Source: a virus
IMG/VR virus record: IMGVR_UViG_3300025889_001090
Location: 1-21,659 of that record
Length of the DNA stretch: 21,659 bases
Direction: 5' to 3' (one strand)
Below, piece after piece: positions 6,146-14,100 of this stretch (positions are counted from its first letter, which is position 1; every line of letters begins with the position of its first letter). Position numbers and translations under genes: made by a program. Under the pieces are notes generated by a model. That model was not told the DNA's origin, searched no databases, and was given only the letters and a program-made list of their open reading frames with translations.

Positions 6146-7696
6146 ATGGAATACAATAACCCAAGTGAGTTGATTAAAGATCTAGCCTTTGGAAACGAAG
6201 CTAGTGAAAAGATAATTTCCGGAGTTGACAAACTAGCAAGAGCAGTTAAGTCAACATTAGGGGCTTCTGGTAAGTGTGTTATATACGAGGACAGCATGGG
6301 CAAACCCGTAATAACAAAAGATGGTGTTACAGTCGCAGAATCGGTTGTGCTTTTCGACCCAGTTGAAAACATCGGAGCGACACTTATTAAAGAAGCCGCC
6401 AAAAACACAGTGAAAGAGGCAGGTGACGGTACTACAACAGCTACCGTCCTTGCCCAAGCACTGTTAAGAGAGATACGAGATAGAAATCCTAAGTCTATAA
6501 GAGAAGTTAAGATAGGTATTGAAAAAGGTCTGGAGAAAATTAACAAATATCTTGATGATACAAAAATCGAAGTTAAAGATAACATGCTTCGTAGCGTCGC
6601 AAGTATTTCTTGTAATAACGATGTATTTCTCGGTAGTATTGTATCCGAGGCTTTTGAAAAGGTTGGGAAGAACGGAGTAGTTCTAATGGAAGAGTCGGAG
6701 GATGAAAAAACTTACGTAGACGTTATTGACGGCGCGCAGTTTTCGTCAGGACTTAAATCACAGCACTTAGCTACTAACGACGAAAAGACTAAGGCCATAT
6801 TAGAAAGACCTTATGTTCTAGTAGTTGCTTCACCAATCACAAACCTAAGAAAAATCATAAGCATCATGGAGCTAGTCATTAAAAATGACAGAAGCTTGTT
6901 GATAGTTGGTAATGTTGAACAACAACCATCTGCAGCACTTATGATGAACAAAGTAAAAGGTAACGCTAAAGTTAACTTTGTAGATCCACCTGGTTTTGGG
7001 CAAACTAAAATCGAAGCTATGGAGGATATTGCAGTTTTAACTGGAGCTACACTTATAAATGAAGAACTAGGTGATGATATGGATTTAATCACGCCAGATG
7101 TTCTAGGTGAGGCTAAAAAAGCTGTAACTGATAACTCTACTACAATCATAACTATAGATGGTATGCCTGAAGCTGTTCAGGAACGCATTAAGATCATCAA
7201 GGATAAGATTAAAACAGAAACTAATCCTTTCCTTAAGAAAAAACACGAGGAACGCCTAGCGACGCTCTCTGGAGCCGTAGCGATAGTTAAGGTTGGTGCT
7301 GAGTCTAAAGTAGAGTTAAAAGAAAAGAAAGACAGAGTAGAAGATGCTATTTTCGCAGTTAAAGCTGCTTTGAAAGAAGGCATTGTAGCTGGTGGTGGCG
7401 TTGCGCTTGTTGACGCTAGTAAAAAACTAGATATTATGAATATTGGTGAATCAATACTAGCTAATGCAATAACCGCTCCATACAGGACAATACTTGAAAA
7501 CGCCGGTATAGATTTGTTCTACACTGGTAAACAAAACTACGGCGTTAATGTTGTAACAGGTGAATCAGTGAATATGATTGATGCTGGTGTAATAGATCCA
7601 GTGCTTGTGACTAAAACAGCGTTAAAGAACGCTATAAGTGTTGTAAATACTATAGTTTCTGCTGATTGTGTAATTTCTAATATGCGTCAATCATGA
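6146..7696 (+). CDS. groEL: Phage-encoded chaperonin GroEL (Hsp60, group I)
   Basis: A full-length group I chaperonin of 516 residues; the bacterial protein is about 545. It should form a ring complex that folds proteins with ATP. The nucleotide-site residues are all present: ITKDGV with D59, GDGTTTATVLAQ with D94 and RVEDA with D400, matching E. coli D52, D87 and D398. The apical domain spans about residues 190-375, including PGFG. Two departures stand out. The nearly invariant apical segment GYLSPYF reads GLKSQHL (202-208), replacing the aromatics that help bind substrate and GroES. The Gly-Gly-Met tail is absent; the protein ends ISNMRQS. The gene overlaps groES by ATGA. Its place among tail genes suggests a role in virion protein folding. 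Confidence 0.97.
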   Translation: MEYNNPSELIKDLAFGNEASEKIISGVDKLARAVKSTLGASGKCVIYEDSMGKPVITKDGVTVAESVVLFDPVENIGATLIKEAAKNTVKEAGDGTTTATVLAQALLREIRDRNPKSIREVKIGIEKGLEKINKYLDDTKIEVKDNMLRSVASISCNNDVFLGSIVSEAFEKVGKNGVVLMEESEDEKTYVDVIDGAQFSSGLKSQHLATNDEKTKAILERPYVLVVASPITNLRKIISIMELVIKNDRSLLIVGNVEQQPSAALMMNKVKGNAKVNFVDPPGFGQTKIEAMEDIAVLTGATLINEELGDDMDLITPDVLGEAKKAVTDNSTTIITIDGMPEAVQERIKIIKDKIKTETNPFLKKKHEERLATLSGAVAIVKVGAESKVELKEKKDRVEDAIFAVKAALKEGIVAGGGVALVDASKKLDIMNIGESILANAITAPYRTILENAGIDLFYTGKQNYGVNVVTGESVNMIDAGVIDPVLVTKTALKNAISVVNTIVSADCVISNMRQS

Positions 7697-7950
7697 AAGC
7701 GGTAAACTACTACATAATCGTAGACAAAATAAAACAAGAGCCATTAAAGCAGAACGGGCTTATAATGACTGAGAGTATCGAAACAGATGTTAGATACCTG
7801 AAAGGTAAAGTTATTAGCTGCGGAGAAATGACACAAGGCTTATCAGAAGGAGATATTATATATTACGACAAACACGCTGGACATGGTATAAGTTTCGATG
7901 ATAAACTGTACTATGTTATAAAACAAGGCGATGTAGTTATTGTTGAATAA
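7693..7950 (+). CDS. groES: Co-chaperonin GroES (Hsp10)
   Basis: An 85-residue co-chaperonin that should cap the GroEL ring. A strand near the start (VNYYIIVDKI) is followed by a mobile loop (about residues 15-33) with LIM at 23-25, where E. coli has the GroEL-binding IVL. Then come the barrel strands KGKVISCG (37-44), SEGDIIYYD (51-59) and KLYYVIKQGDVVIVE (71-85). The segment between CG and EGD is much shorter than in E. coli GroES, so the roof hairpin seems to be missing and the dome may be open, as described for T4 gp31. The start ATG overlaps the groEL stop (ATGA), and the stop overlaps the next ATG (TAATG), so expression is coupled on both sides. Confidence 0.93.
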   Translation: MKAVNYYIIVDKIKQEPLKQNGLIMTESIETDVRYLKGKVISCGEMTQGLSEGDIIYYDKHAGHGISFDDKLYYVIKQGDVVIVE

Positions 7951-8390
7951 TGAGGATAGATCCAGAAGATTTAAGAGAAATGCAATTGTTTAAGTATTAC
8001 AGGCTCGTTAGAAAATGGGCCTGTAAAACTAACAAGCTTAATGATGCAGACTTAGAATTATTAATCTATTTAGATTGCATTGGTCGATTTACGCGTAATG
8101 ATTTCATTAATGGGGTTTATACATATAAATGGGATAAACACCGCTGGGAAAGACTAAGGAATGAAGGTTGGATAGATGTGTGGAGGAATAGAAACGGTAC
8201 CACAATAAAGTACAGTATATTCCAAACGTCATTTAAAGCTAAGTTGTTAATTAACAGGATATATAAGATATTGCTAGGCAAAGAAGATATACCTCATAAA
8301 GACAACAATGTATTTTATAAAGGAACAAGATACTCAGACAAGGTATATGGAAAAGCCCTTGATGATATGTTAAAAGATAAAACTAGATAA
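7950..8390 (+). CDS. 146-aa probable winged-helix protein
   Basis: The predicted layout fits a MarR-like winged helix: helix NDADLELLIYLDCIG (31-45), short helix FTRNDFIN (47-54), recognition-type helix YKWDKHRWERLRNEGW (59-74), a beta wing (IDVWRNRNGTTIKYSI, 75-90) and a long helix (FKAKLLINRIYKILLG). The C-terminus is basic and polar. I recall relatives near structural genes of Bacteroidota phages. It may regulate late genes or bind DNA during assembly; the sequence does not say which. It starts inside the groES stop (TAATG) and ends two bases before the next small gene. Confidence 0.65.
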   Translation: MRIDPEDLREMQLFKYYRLVRKWACKTNKLNDADLELLIYLDCIGRFTRNDFINGVYTYKWDKHRWERLRNEGWIDVWRNRNGTTIKYSIFQTSFKAKLLINRIYKILLGKEDIPHKDNNVFYKGTRYSDKVYGKALDDMLKDKTR

Positions 8391-8392
8391 CT

Positions 8393-8476
8393 ATGTACGG
8401 TAAAGCAAAAGCTCCAGCTAAAAAAGGTAAGAAATGTCCTAAATGCGGTAAAATACCTTGTAAGTGTAAAAAGTAA
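8393..8476 (+). CDS. 27-aa Lys- and Cys-rich micropeptide
   Basis: MYGKAKAPAKKGKK is followed by CPKCGKIPCKC and KK. Four Cys (C15, C18, C23, C25) in the pattern C-x2-C-x4-C-x-C could bind one metal ion as a minimal zinc knuckle, and eleven Lys make the peptide strongly basic. It is far too short to be called by usual gene finders. It is well supported by packing: the ATG is two bases after the winged-helix gene's stop (TAACTATG), and its TAA shares a base with the next ATG (TAATG). Nucleic-acid binding is inferred, and the family is unknown to me. Confidence 0.55.
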   Translation: MYGKAKAPAKKGKKCPKCGKIPCKCKK

Positions 8477-8763
8477 TGGCTAACAAGAACGCACCTTCAA
8501 GAAAAAAATCACTAGGTTATTACGCCGAGGTGAATAAAAAAGGTGGAACTGGCGCTAAAGCCGGTGGAGGCATGACTAAAAAAGGTGTTGAAAAATACAA
8601 AAGGGATAATCCAGGAAGTAAACTAAGCACCGCTGTTACTACACCACCTTCTAAGTTAGATCCTGATAGCAAAGCTGCTAAAAGGCGTAAATCATTTTGT
8701 GCAAGATCTAGTAGCTGGACCTCTGAAAGAGGCAAGGCGGCTAGAAGAAAATGGAACTGTTAA
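8476..8763 (+). CDS. 95-aa basic phage protein (DUF6321-like)
   Basis: Lys/Arg/Ser/Gly-rich. Conserved-looking parts are MTKKGVEKYKRDNPGSKL (about residues 33-50), AVTTPPSKLDPDSKAAKRR (53-71), SFCAR and the terminal RKWNC. This order recalls a family of basic phage proteins (DUF6321, from memory) seen in marine phages, which usually have a longer segment between FCAR and the end, so this may be a short version. Role unknown; the charge suggests nucleic-acid binding or packing within the virion. It is coupled to the 27-aa gene by TAATG and lies one base before the 35-aa gene. Confidence 0.65.
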   Translation: MANKNAPSRKKSLGYYAEVNKKGGTGAKAGGGMTKKGVEKYKRDNPGSKLSTAVTTPPSKLDPDSKAAKRRKSFCARSSSWTSERGKAARRKWNC

Positions 8764-8764
8764 T

Positions 8765-8872
8765 ATGAAAAAAGCAATTAAATCTTGCTGGAAAGGCTAC
8801 GAAGCCATAGGCATGAAAAAGAAAAACGGTAAAAAGGTTCCAAACTGTGTACCTGTAAAAAAGAAAAAATGA
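8765..8872 (+). CDS. 35-aa basic micropeptide with a GYEAIGMK...VPNCVP motif
   Basis: MKKAIKSCWKGYEAIGMKKK is followed by NGKKVPNCVPVKKKK. The sequence K-G-Y-x-x-x-G-M-K, then KKVPNCVP, is a recurring short motif that I recall from cyanophage and other marine phage proteins, often next to the basic family encoded just upstream. Here it stands alone as a complete gene. Two Cys (C8, C28) could pair or bind metal. Start and stop are fixed by context: one base after the previous gene, and an ATGA overlap with the spanin candidate. Function unknown. Confidence 0.6.
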   Translation: MKKAIKSCWKGYEAIGMKKKNGKKVPNCVPVKKKK

Positions 8873-9318
8873 AAAAAATAATCCTACTTTTATTTACTTC
8901 AATGTTCTTGTTTAGTTGTGCTGTGAAAAAAGTCAGTACAACTAAAACTGTTTTAGAACAAACCACAGATACCGTGATGATTGAAAAGATCCGTGAGGTA
9001 ATAAAACCTGTCAAAGAAACTATATATGTTGAAAATCCATGTGATAGTTTAGGTAACCTCAAAGACTTTGAAAGAACAATAACATCACAACACGGTACTA
9101 TTGTAATTAAGAACGAAGGAGGTAAAATAAAAGCGGATATTAACCTAGATAGCATAGTTGCTGGTATTGAAAGAGAATACAAAAGCAAAATGCAAAGTAA
9201 ATCAGAAGTGACAGAGAAAATAGTTGTAAAAGAGAAAAAACCTTTATGGGTTTATTTGTTAATTGTTTATTCTGTGGTCATAACTGCTTTATATATAAAA
9301 AGATTGTTTAGATTGTAA
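8869..9318 (+). CDS. 149-aa candidate unimolecular spanin (lipoprotein with C-terminal membrane span)
   Basis: A signal peptide (MKKIILLLFTSMFLFSC) ends in a lipobox, L14-F15-S16-C17, so C17 should be lipid-modified and held in the outer membrane. The middle is a charged periplasmic segment (about 18-124) with a helical, Lys/Glu-rich C-terminal part. Residues 125-143 (PLWVYLLIVYSVVITALYI) form one membrane span followed by basic residues. An N-terminal lipid anchor plus a C-terminal inner-membrane span is the defining layout of u-spanins such as T1 gp11 (about 131 aa), which link the two membranes and fuse them at lysis. No endolysin or proven holin is nearby in this window, so the role rests on topology. 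The gene is coupled on both sides (ATGA, TAATG). Confidence 0.7.
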   Translation: MKKIILLLFTSMFLFSCAVKKVSTTKTVLEQTTDTVMIEKIREVIKPVKETIYVENPCDSLGNLKDFERTITSQHGTIVIKNEGGKIKADINLDSIVAGIEREYKSKMQSKSEVTEKIVVKEKKPLWVYLLIVYSVVITALYIKRLFRL

Positions 9319-10013
9319 TGGCTAGAATAGAAAAGTATAATATAGATACTAAGGTAACAGACGGTGACAAGTTCATAGGTACTGATGCTGCTGGTAATGT
9401 TACTAGAAACTATAGAGCTTCTAATATAGCTGACTACCTAAATAACTATGGCAAGATAGGTATTGGTGGTCAAGTTTCGTATAAGTTTACTACGAATATA
9501 GCCCCAAGAACTTGGGGTACACTTACTTTTCAATCTGGTAGTGGTGACAATACAGCTTTTTCTTCAATAACATCTATATACGCTAGTAAATATAATAATT
9601 CAAACATAGTAATAAGTGATTTAATATCTTACTACGTAGAAAAATCTATATTTATTTTTCAATTTGATAATCCAAACAATTTCGCTGAATATCTATTAAA
9701 TAGCGCAAGTGTAGTAGAAACTGATTTCTTTGACTTATCGTTGACGTTTATTTCTGGCAATGGTAATATACAGAACGACAAGTACTATGGTCTACTGATA
9801 GCAGCTAATACAAATACTGACAAAACGTATAGACACGTACAAAGCGTATCAAGTGACACTTGGACAATAAACCACGATTTAAATAAATACCCATCTGTAA
9901 CAGTGCAGGATTCTGCTGGATCTGTTGTTATAGGTGAATTAACATATAACAGCAAAAATACTATAACACTAACATTCAGTGGAGCATTCTCTGGAGAAGC
10001 ACACTTAAACTAA
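9318..10013 (+). CDS. 231-aa virion protein, third copy of the shared N-terminal module
   Basis: The N-terminal 45 residues (MARIEKYNIDTKVTDGDKFI...) match the module that opens the proteins at 1621 and 2262. The C-terminal 65 residues (VSSDTWTINHDLNKYPSVTV, then a beta stretch ending GEAHLN) look like a small beta domain common at the ends of marine phage tail proteins, with relatives in the 371-aa protein that follows. The middle is Asn/Ser/Phe-rich with no enzyme motif. It is likely a short tail-associated protein that attaches by its N-terminus and exposes its C-terminus. It starts inside the spanin stop (TAATG). Confidence 0.7.
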   Translation: MARIEKYNIDTKVTDGDKFIGTDAAGNVTRNYRASNIADYLNNYGKIGIGGQVSYKFTTNIAPRTWGTLTFQSGSGDNTAFSSITSIYASKYNNSNIVISDLISYYVEKSIFIFQFDNPNNFAEYLLNSASVVETDFFDLSLTFISGNGNIQNDKYYGLLIAANTNTDKTYRHVQSVSSDTWTINHDLNKYPSVTVQDSAGSVVIGELTYNSKNTITLTFSGAFSGEAHLN

Positions 10014-10020
10014 CTAAACT

Positions 10021-11136
10021 ATGGCACAAAAGTTTTTAACTAGCATTGACTTAACTAAAAATGAACTACAGAACGCTGTAATTCAGAATTTAGCTACAGC
10101 ACCATCTTCTCCAGTCAAAGGTCAAATATATTTTAACACTGGAGACAATAAATTATACGTTTACGACGGAACAGCTTGGGAACCTATAGAAGGTGATATA
10201 CAATCCGTTACCGCTGGTGATGGTTTGTCTGGCGGAGGTGACTCTGGAGCAGTTACACTAAATGTAAATGTTGATGATTCTACAATCGAGATCAACTCTG
10301 ATTCATTAAGAGTTAAAGCTGGTGGTATTGGATCTAATGAATTAGCCGCTACTACTGTAACAGCTGGATCTTATGGATCTGCTACAGCAATAGCTACATT
10401 CACTGTAGATGCTGATGGTCGTTTGACCGCTGCCGGTGAAGCTTCTATATCAACTGATTTAGATATAGCTGGCGATACTGGAACTGATACTATTTCTTTA
10501 GCTTCTGAAACCCTTACTTTTACAGGAGGTGATGGTGTAACTACTTCTGTTGCTTCTTCAGCTGTAACAATTGATGTTGACAATACTGTTGTTAGAACAT
10601 CTGGTGCTCAAACAATAGGTGGTGACAAAACATTTAGTGATAATGTTGTCATAAGCGGCAACTTAACAGTTAGTGGTTCAACCACAACCGTTAACACGGA
10701 AACAATCCTTCTTGCTGATAATATTATAACATTAAACAGCAACGCAACTGGATCGGCTACAGAAAATGCTGGTATAGAAGTTGAAAGAGGTGATGATGCT
10801 AATGCTGAATTACGTTGGAATGAAACAACTGACAAATGGCAGATTGAAGTAGATCCAGCTAATGACACATATCAAAACATTGCTACTGAAGATTATGTAG
10901 CTACACAAATAAGTGATAATTCTTATGCGGCATCTATAGGTAATGGTTCATCTACAGCTATAGCAGTAACCCACGGTTTAGGTACTAGAGACGTTATTGT
11001 TCAGTTGTTTGACAATGCCACTTATGATACCGTTTACGCTGACGTTGTAAGAACAGACGTAAATAATGTTACAGTTACATTTGCTGTAGCACCTTCATCT
11101 AATGCTTATAGAGTATTGGTGCAAAAAATATCTTAA
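10021..11136 (+). CDS. 371-aa tail fibre-like structural protein
   Basis: After a short helix (FLTSIDLTKNELQNAVIQNL) comes KGQIYFNTGDNKLYVYDGT, a module very common near the start of marine phage fibres. It is followed by a low-complexity Thr/Ala/Ser/Val beta shaft containing VTAGDGLSGGGDSG, FTVDADGRLTAAGE and ISGNLTVSGSTTTVNTE. The last 70 residues (about 300-371) form a beta domain with VTHGLGTRDVIVQLFD, comparable to the end of the protein at 9318. It is probably part of the adsorption apparatus. Cyanophage and pelagiphage fibres share these modules, so the gene is mosaic. Start ATG follows an AACTAAACT leader with no Shine-Dalgarno sequence. Confidence 0.75.
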   Translation: MAQKFLTSIDLTKNELQNAVIQNLATAPSSPVKGQIYFNTGDNKLYVYDGTAWEPIEGDIQSVTAGDGLSGGGDSGAVTLNVNVDDSTIEINSDSLRVKAGGIGSNELAATTVTAGSYGSATAIATFTVDADGRLTAAGEASISTDLDIAGDTGTDTISLASETLTFTGGDGVTTSVASSAVTIDVDNTVVRTSGAQTIGGDKTFSDNVVISGNLTVSGSTTTVNTETILLADNIITLNSNATGSATENAGIEVERGDDANAELRWNETTDKWQIEVDPANDTYQNIATEDYVATQISDNSYAASIGNGSSTAIAVTHGLGTRDVIVQLFDNATYDTVYADVVRTDVNNVTVTFAVAPSSNAYRVLVQKIS

Positions 11137-11155
11137 TAATATTACAATAAAATAA

Positions 11156-14100
11156 ATGGCAAATCGTTTTCTTAATAATATAAAGATAAACGACGCATAT
11201 ACTTTCCCTGCGTCAGACGGAACAAATGGGCAGTTTATAGCCACAGATGGTGCTGGCAATCTTTCTTTTCAATCGGCTGGCGAAGCTGGCGCAACAGTAA
11301 TATATAAAGATTTATTTACAGGAAATGCTTCAACAGTTGTTTTTACCTTAGCTAATTCAGTAGATAACGAAGTAAAGACACAAGTATATTTTGATGGTGT
11401 ATACCAAAGCAAAGAAAACTATACTGTTTCTGGAAACGCAATAACTTTTTCTACAGCTCCACCTTCTGGCGCGGCTATAGAAGTAATTACATTTGCAACT
11501 GTAGCAGCAGCGGACTATAACCAAAAGTTGAACTTTTACGGTAAAGCTGTTGGCGCAATAGCCAAAGGAGACGCCGTTATGTTTGCCGGCGCACAAGGGG
11601 ATCACTTCTTGATTACTAAAGCAACTCAAGCCGCGTTAGATGCTAACCACGAATATTTCTTAGGTTTAGCTGCTCATGACTTTGTAAACAACCAATATGG
11701 TTATGTTACTCAGTTTGGTAGGCTTGAAGCCATGGACACAAGCAACTATATTGCCGGTGACATATTATGGTTTGATTCCGCCGGTGCAGTTGCTGGAGCT
11801 TTAACAACCGCGCCGCCATCTGCGCCAAATACTAAAATACAAATAGCAGCTGTTGTAAGAGTTCATCAAAACGAGGGTGTGATATTTGTACGCCCAACTG
11901 TTTACCACGAAATTAGCGAGCTGCATGATGTATCTATTACTAGCGCAGCTGATAAAGACTTATTATCTTGGAATGCTACTTTAGGTGTTTGGGAAAACAC
12001 TAAAACATTAGGGAACATCACTACTGGCAATATTACCACATCAGGTACTGTTGACGGTGTTGATGTTTCTTTGTTTAAATCAGATTATGACACGCATAAT
12101 CACGATAGCATATATTATACCGAAACTGAGATTGATACCTTATTAACTAATAAAAGTAATTGGGACACGGCTTATAGTTGGGGTGATCATTCTTTGGTTG
12201 GTTATTTAACTTCGTTTACAGAAACAGACCCAATCTATACAGCTTCATCTTGGTACACAACAACTAATAATTCTGGAAACTGGAACACAGCCTTTGGTTG
12301 GGGCAATCACGCTTTAGCGGGATACTTAACTTCATATACTGAAACAGATCCTATTTACACTGCATCGTCTTGGTATACCACGCCAAATAACTCAGTCAAC
12401 TGGGATACTGCATATTCTTGGGGTAACCATGCCGGATTATATTCTTTACTAGGGCATACACACGATTATCTACCAATTGGAGGTAAGGCTGCTGATTCTG
12501 AATTGTTAGACGGAATTGATTCGTCAAGAGTTATATATGGAAGTAACTCAACTGGAACAAGTTATATCTCCGGAACAACATTAGACACGGCTTTAAAGAG
12601 TGGTTTCTACACAACTAACGGTGGTGTGCCAAACGCAACTGCTGTAAACTTTGTTTTACATACGGCTTATTACGGAGAAGGCAATTTAGCTGGATTTGAT
12701 TTAGCTTGCAACGATTCTACATCAAGTAGTTTTTATTTAAGACCAGCTACCGGAGGAGGTAAAGGGGCCTGGCAAACAATTATCACTTCATCAAACATAG
12801 GTTCCCAGTCTGTTAACTATGCTAACAGCGCTGGAACAGCTACTGATTCAAGTAAATTGCCGTTAACAGGAGGAACATTAACAGGTACGCTAACCGTTAA
12901 TACGAATGCAAATCAAGTAGCATACTTCCAGTCGCCAAATGCTAATACTTGGGTAGATATAATATCTACTACTAGGACTTGGTCGATGGGCTCAACGTCT
13001 GGTTCAACTTGGGCTATATATGACAGGGGTAGTAATACTACTCGCATTGAGGTTGACACAAGTAGTAATTTGTACTCTTACGGCTCAATGCGGTCGCCTA
13101 TATTCTACGACAGTAATGACACCGGGTATTACGTGGATCCAAATTCAACAAGCAGATTAAATTCATTAAATCTTGGGCAGTTAGCTTTTGTTGATGGAGC
13201 CGGCGAATGGTCAAATATAATAAGGTCTGCTGCATACCCAAGTGAAGGATACTCAACTGGCTCTAATTATTGGCTAGAATACAGAGCTAAAGGAGGGCAT
13301 CATTTTGTTTTAAATACTGACGGAGGTGTTGGAAGTGGAGCCAATAATATGGACGACTTTACCATATGGCAAGGGAGCATAGATGGTAATAGACTTTTAG
13401 AGGTTACAAACACAGGTGTTGTAACAGCAACGGAATCTCATAGAGCCCCTATCTTTTATGACTCAAACAATACTAATTATTATGTTGATCCAAATAGCAA
13501 TAGCGCGTTTGTTGAAGGAACATTTGGGCAAGGAAGCGGGTATTCAGATCAAGGAATAAGAATATCATATGGGAATTATGCCGGCGGTTATGGTCGTATA
13601 AGATTTTATCAAAACGGTTCGAATCATTCTACAATACATTCATTTTCTGATGGTTGGCAAGGTGGCTCGCTAGCTGGACACTCTACCGGGGCCATAAATT
13701 TAGAAGGTAACTATGGTGTTACTATTGGTCCGTGGAATAATGTTGACATGTGGATTGACAGGTCTGGAAATTCACAATCAAGAAATTCGTCTAGAGCACC
13801 TGTATTCTATGATAGCAATGACACCGGGTACTTTTTAGACCCTACCGCTGCGTCTAATTCTAAATCTTTGCTGGTTTCTGGTTTTGTAGGATGGCCAAAT
13901 CATCAATGGACTTGGTCAAGAGGCGCTCACCAGGATGCAACTAACTCAATAAAGATTTGGGATCAATATAGTGATTATGGCGGTAGTGGAAACCCAACAT
14001 CGTATGGAACAATACTACACATAACTGGTAGATCTGGTCACGAGGACGATCAACTGTATTTTTCGTATGATGGGCAGATACTTCATAGAAATGCATTTTA

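Noticed and set aside
6049-6585. A 178-codon minus-strand frame over the start of groEL
   Set aside because: GroEL is certain on the plus strand, and the antisense product shows no domain or start-site support.
8778-9188. A 136-codon minus-strand frame over the spanin candidate
   Set aside because: The plus-strand gene has a lipobox, a membrane span and coupled junctions on both sides; the antisense product is unstructured-looking and hydrophobic by chance.
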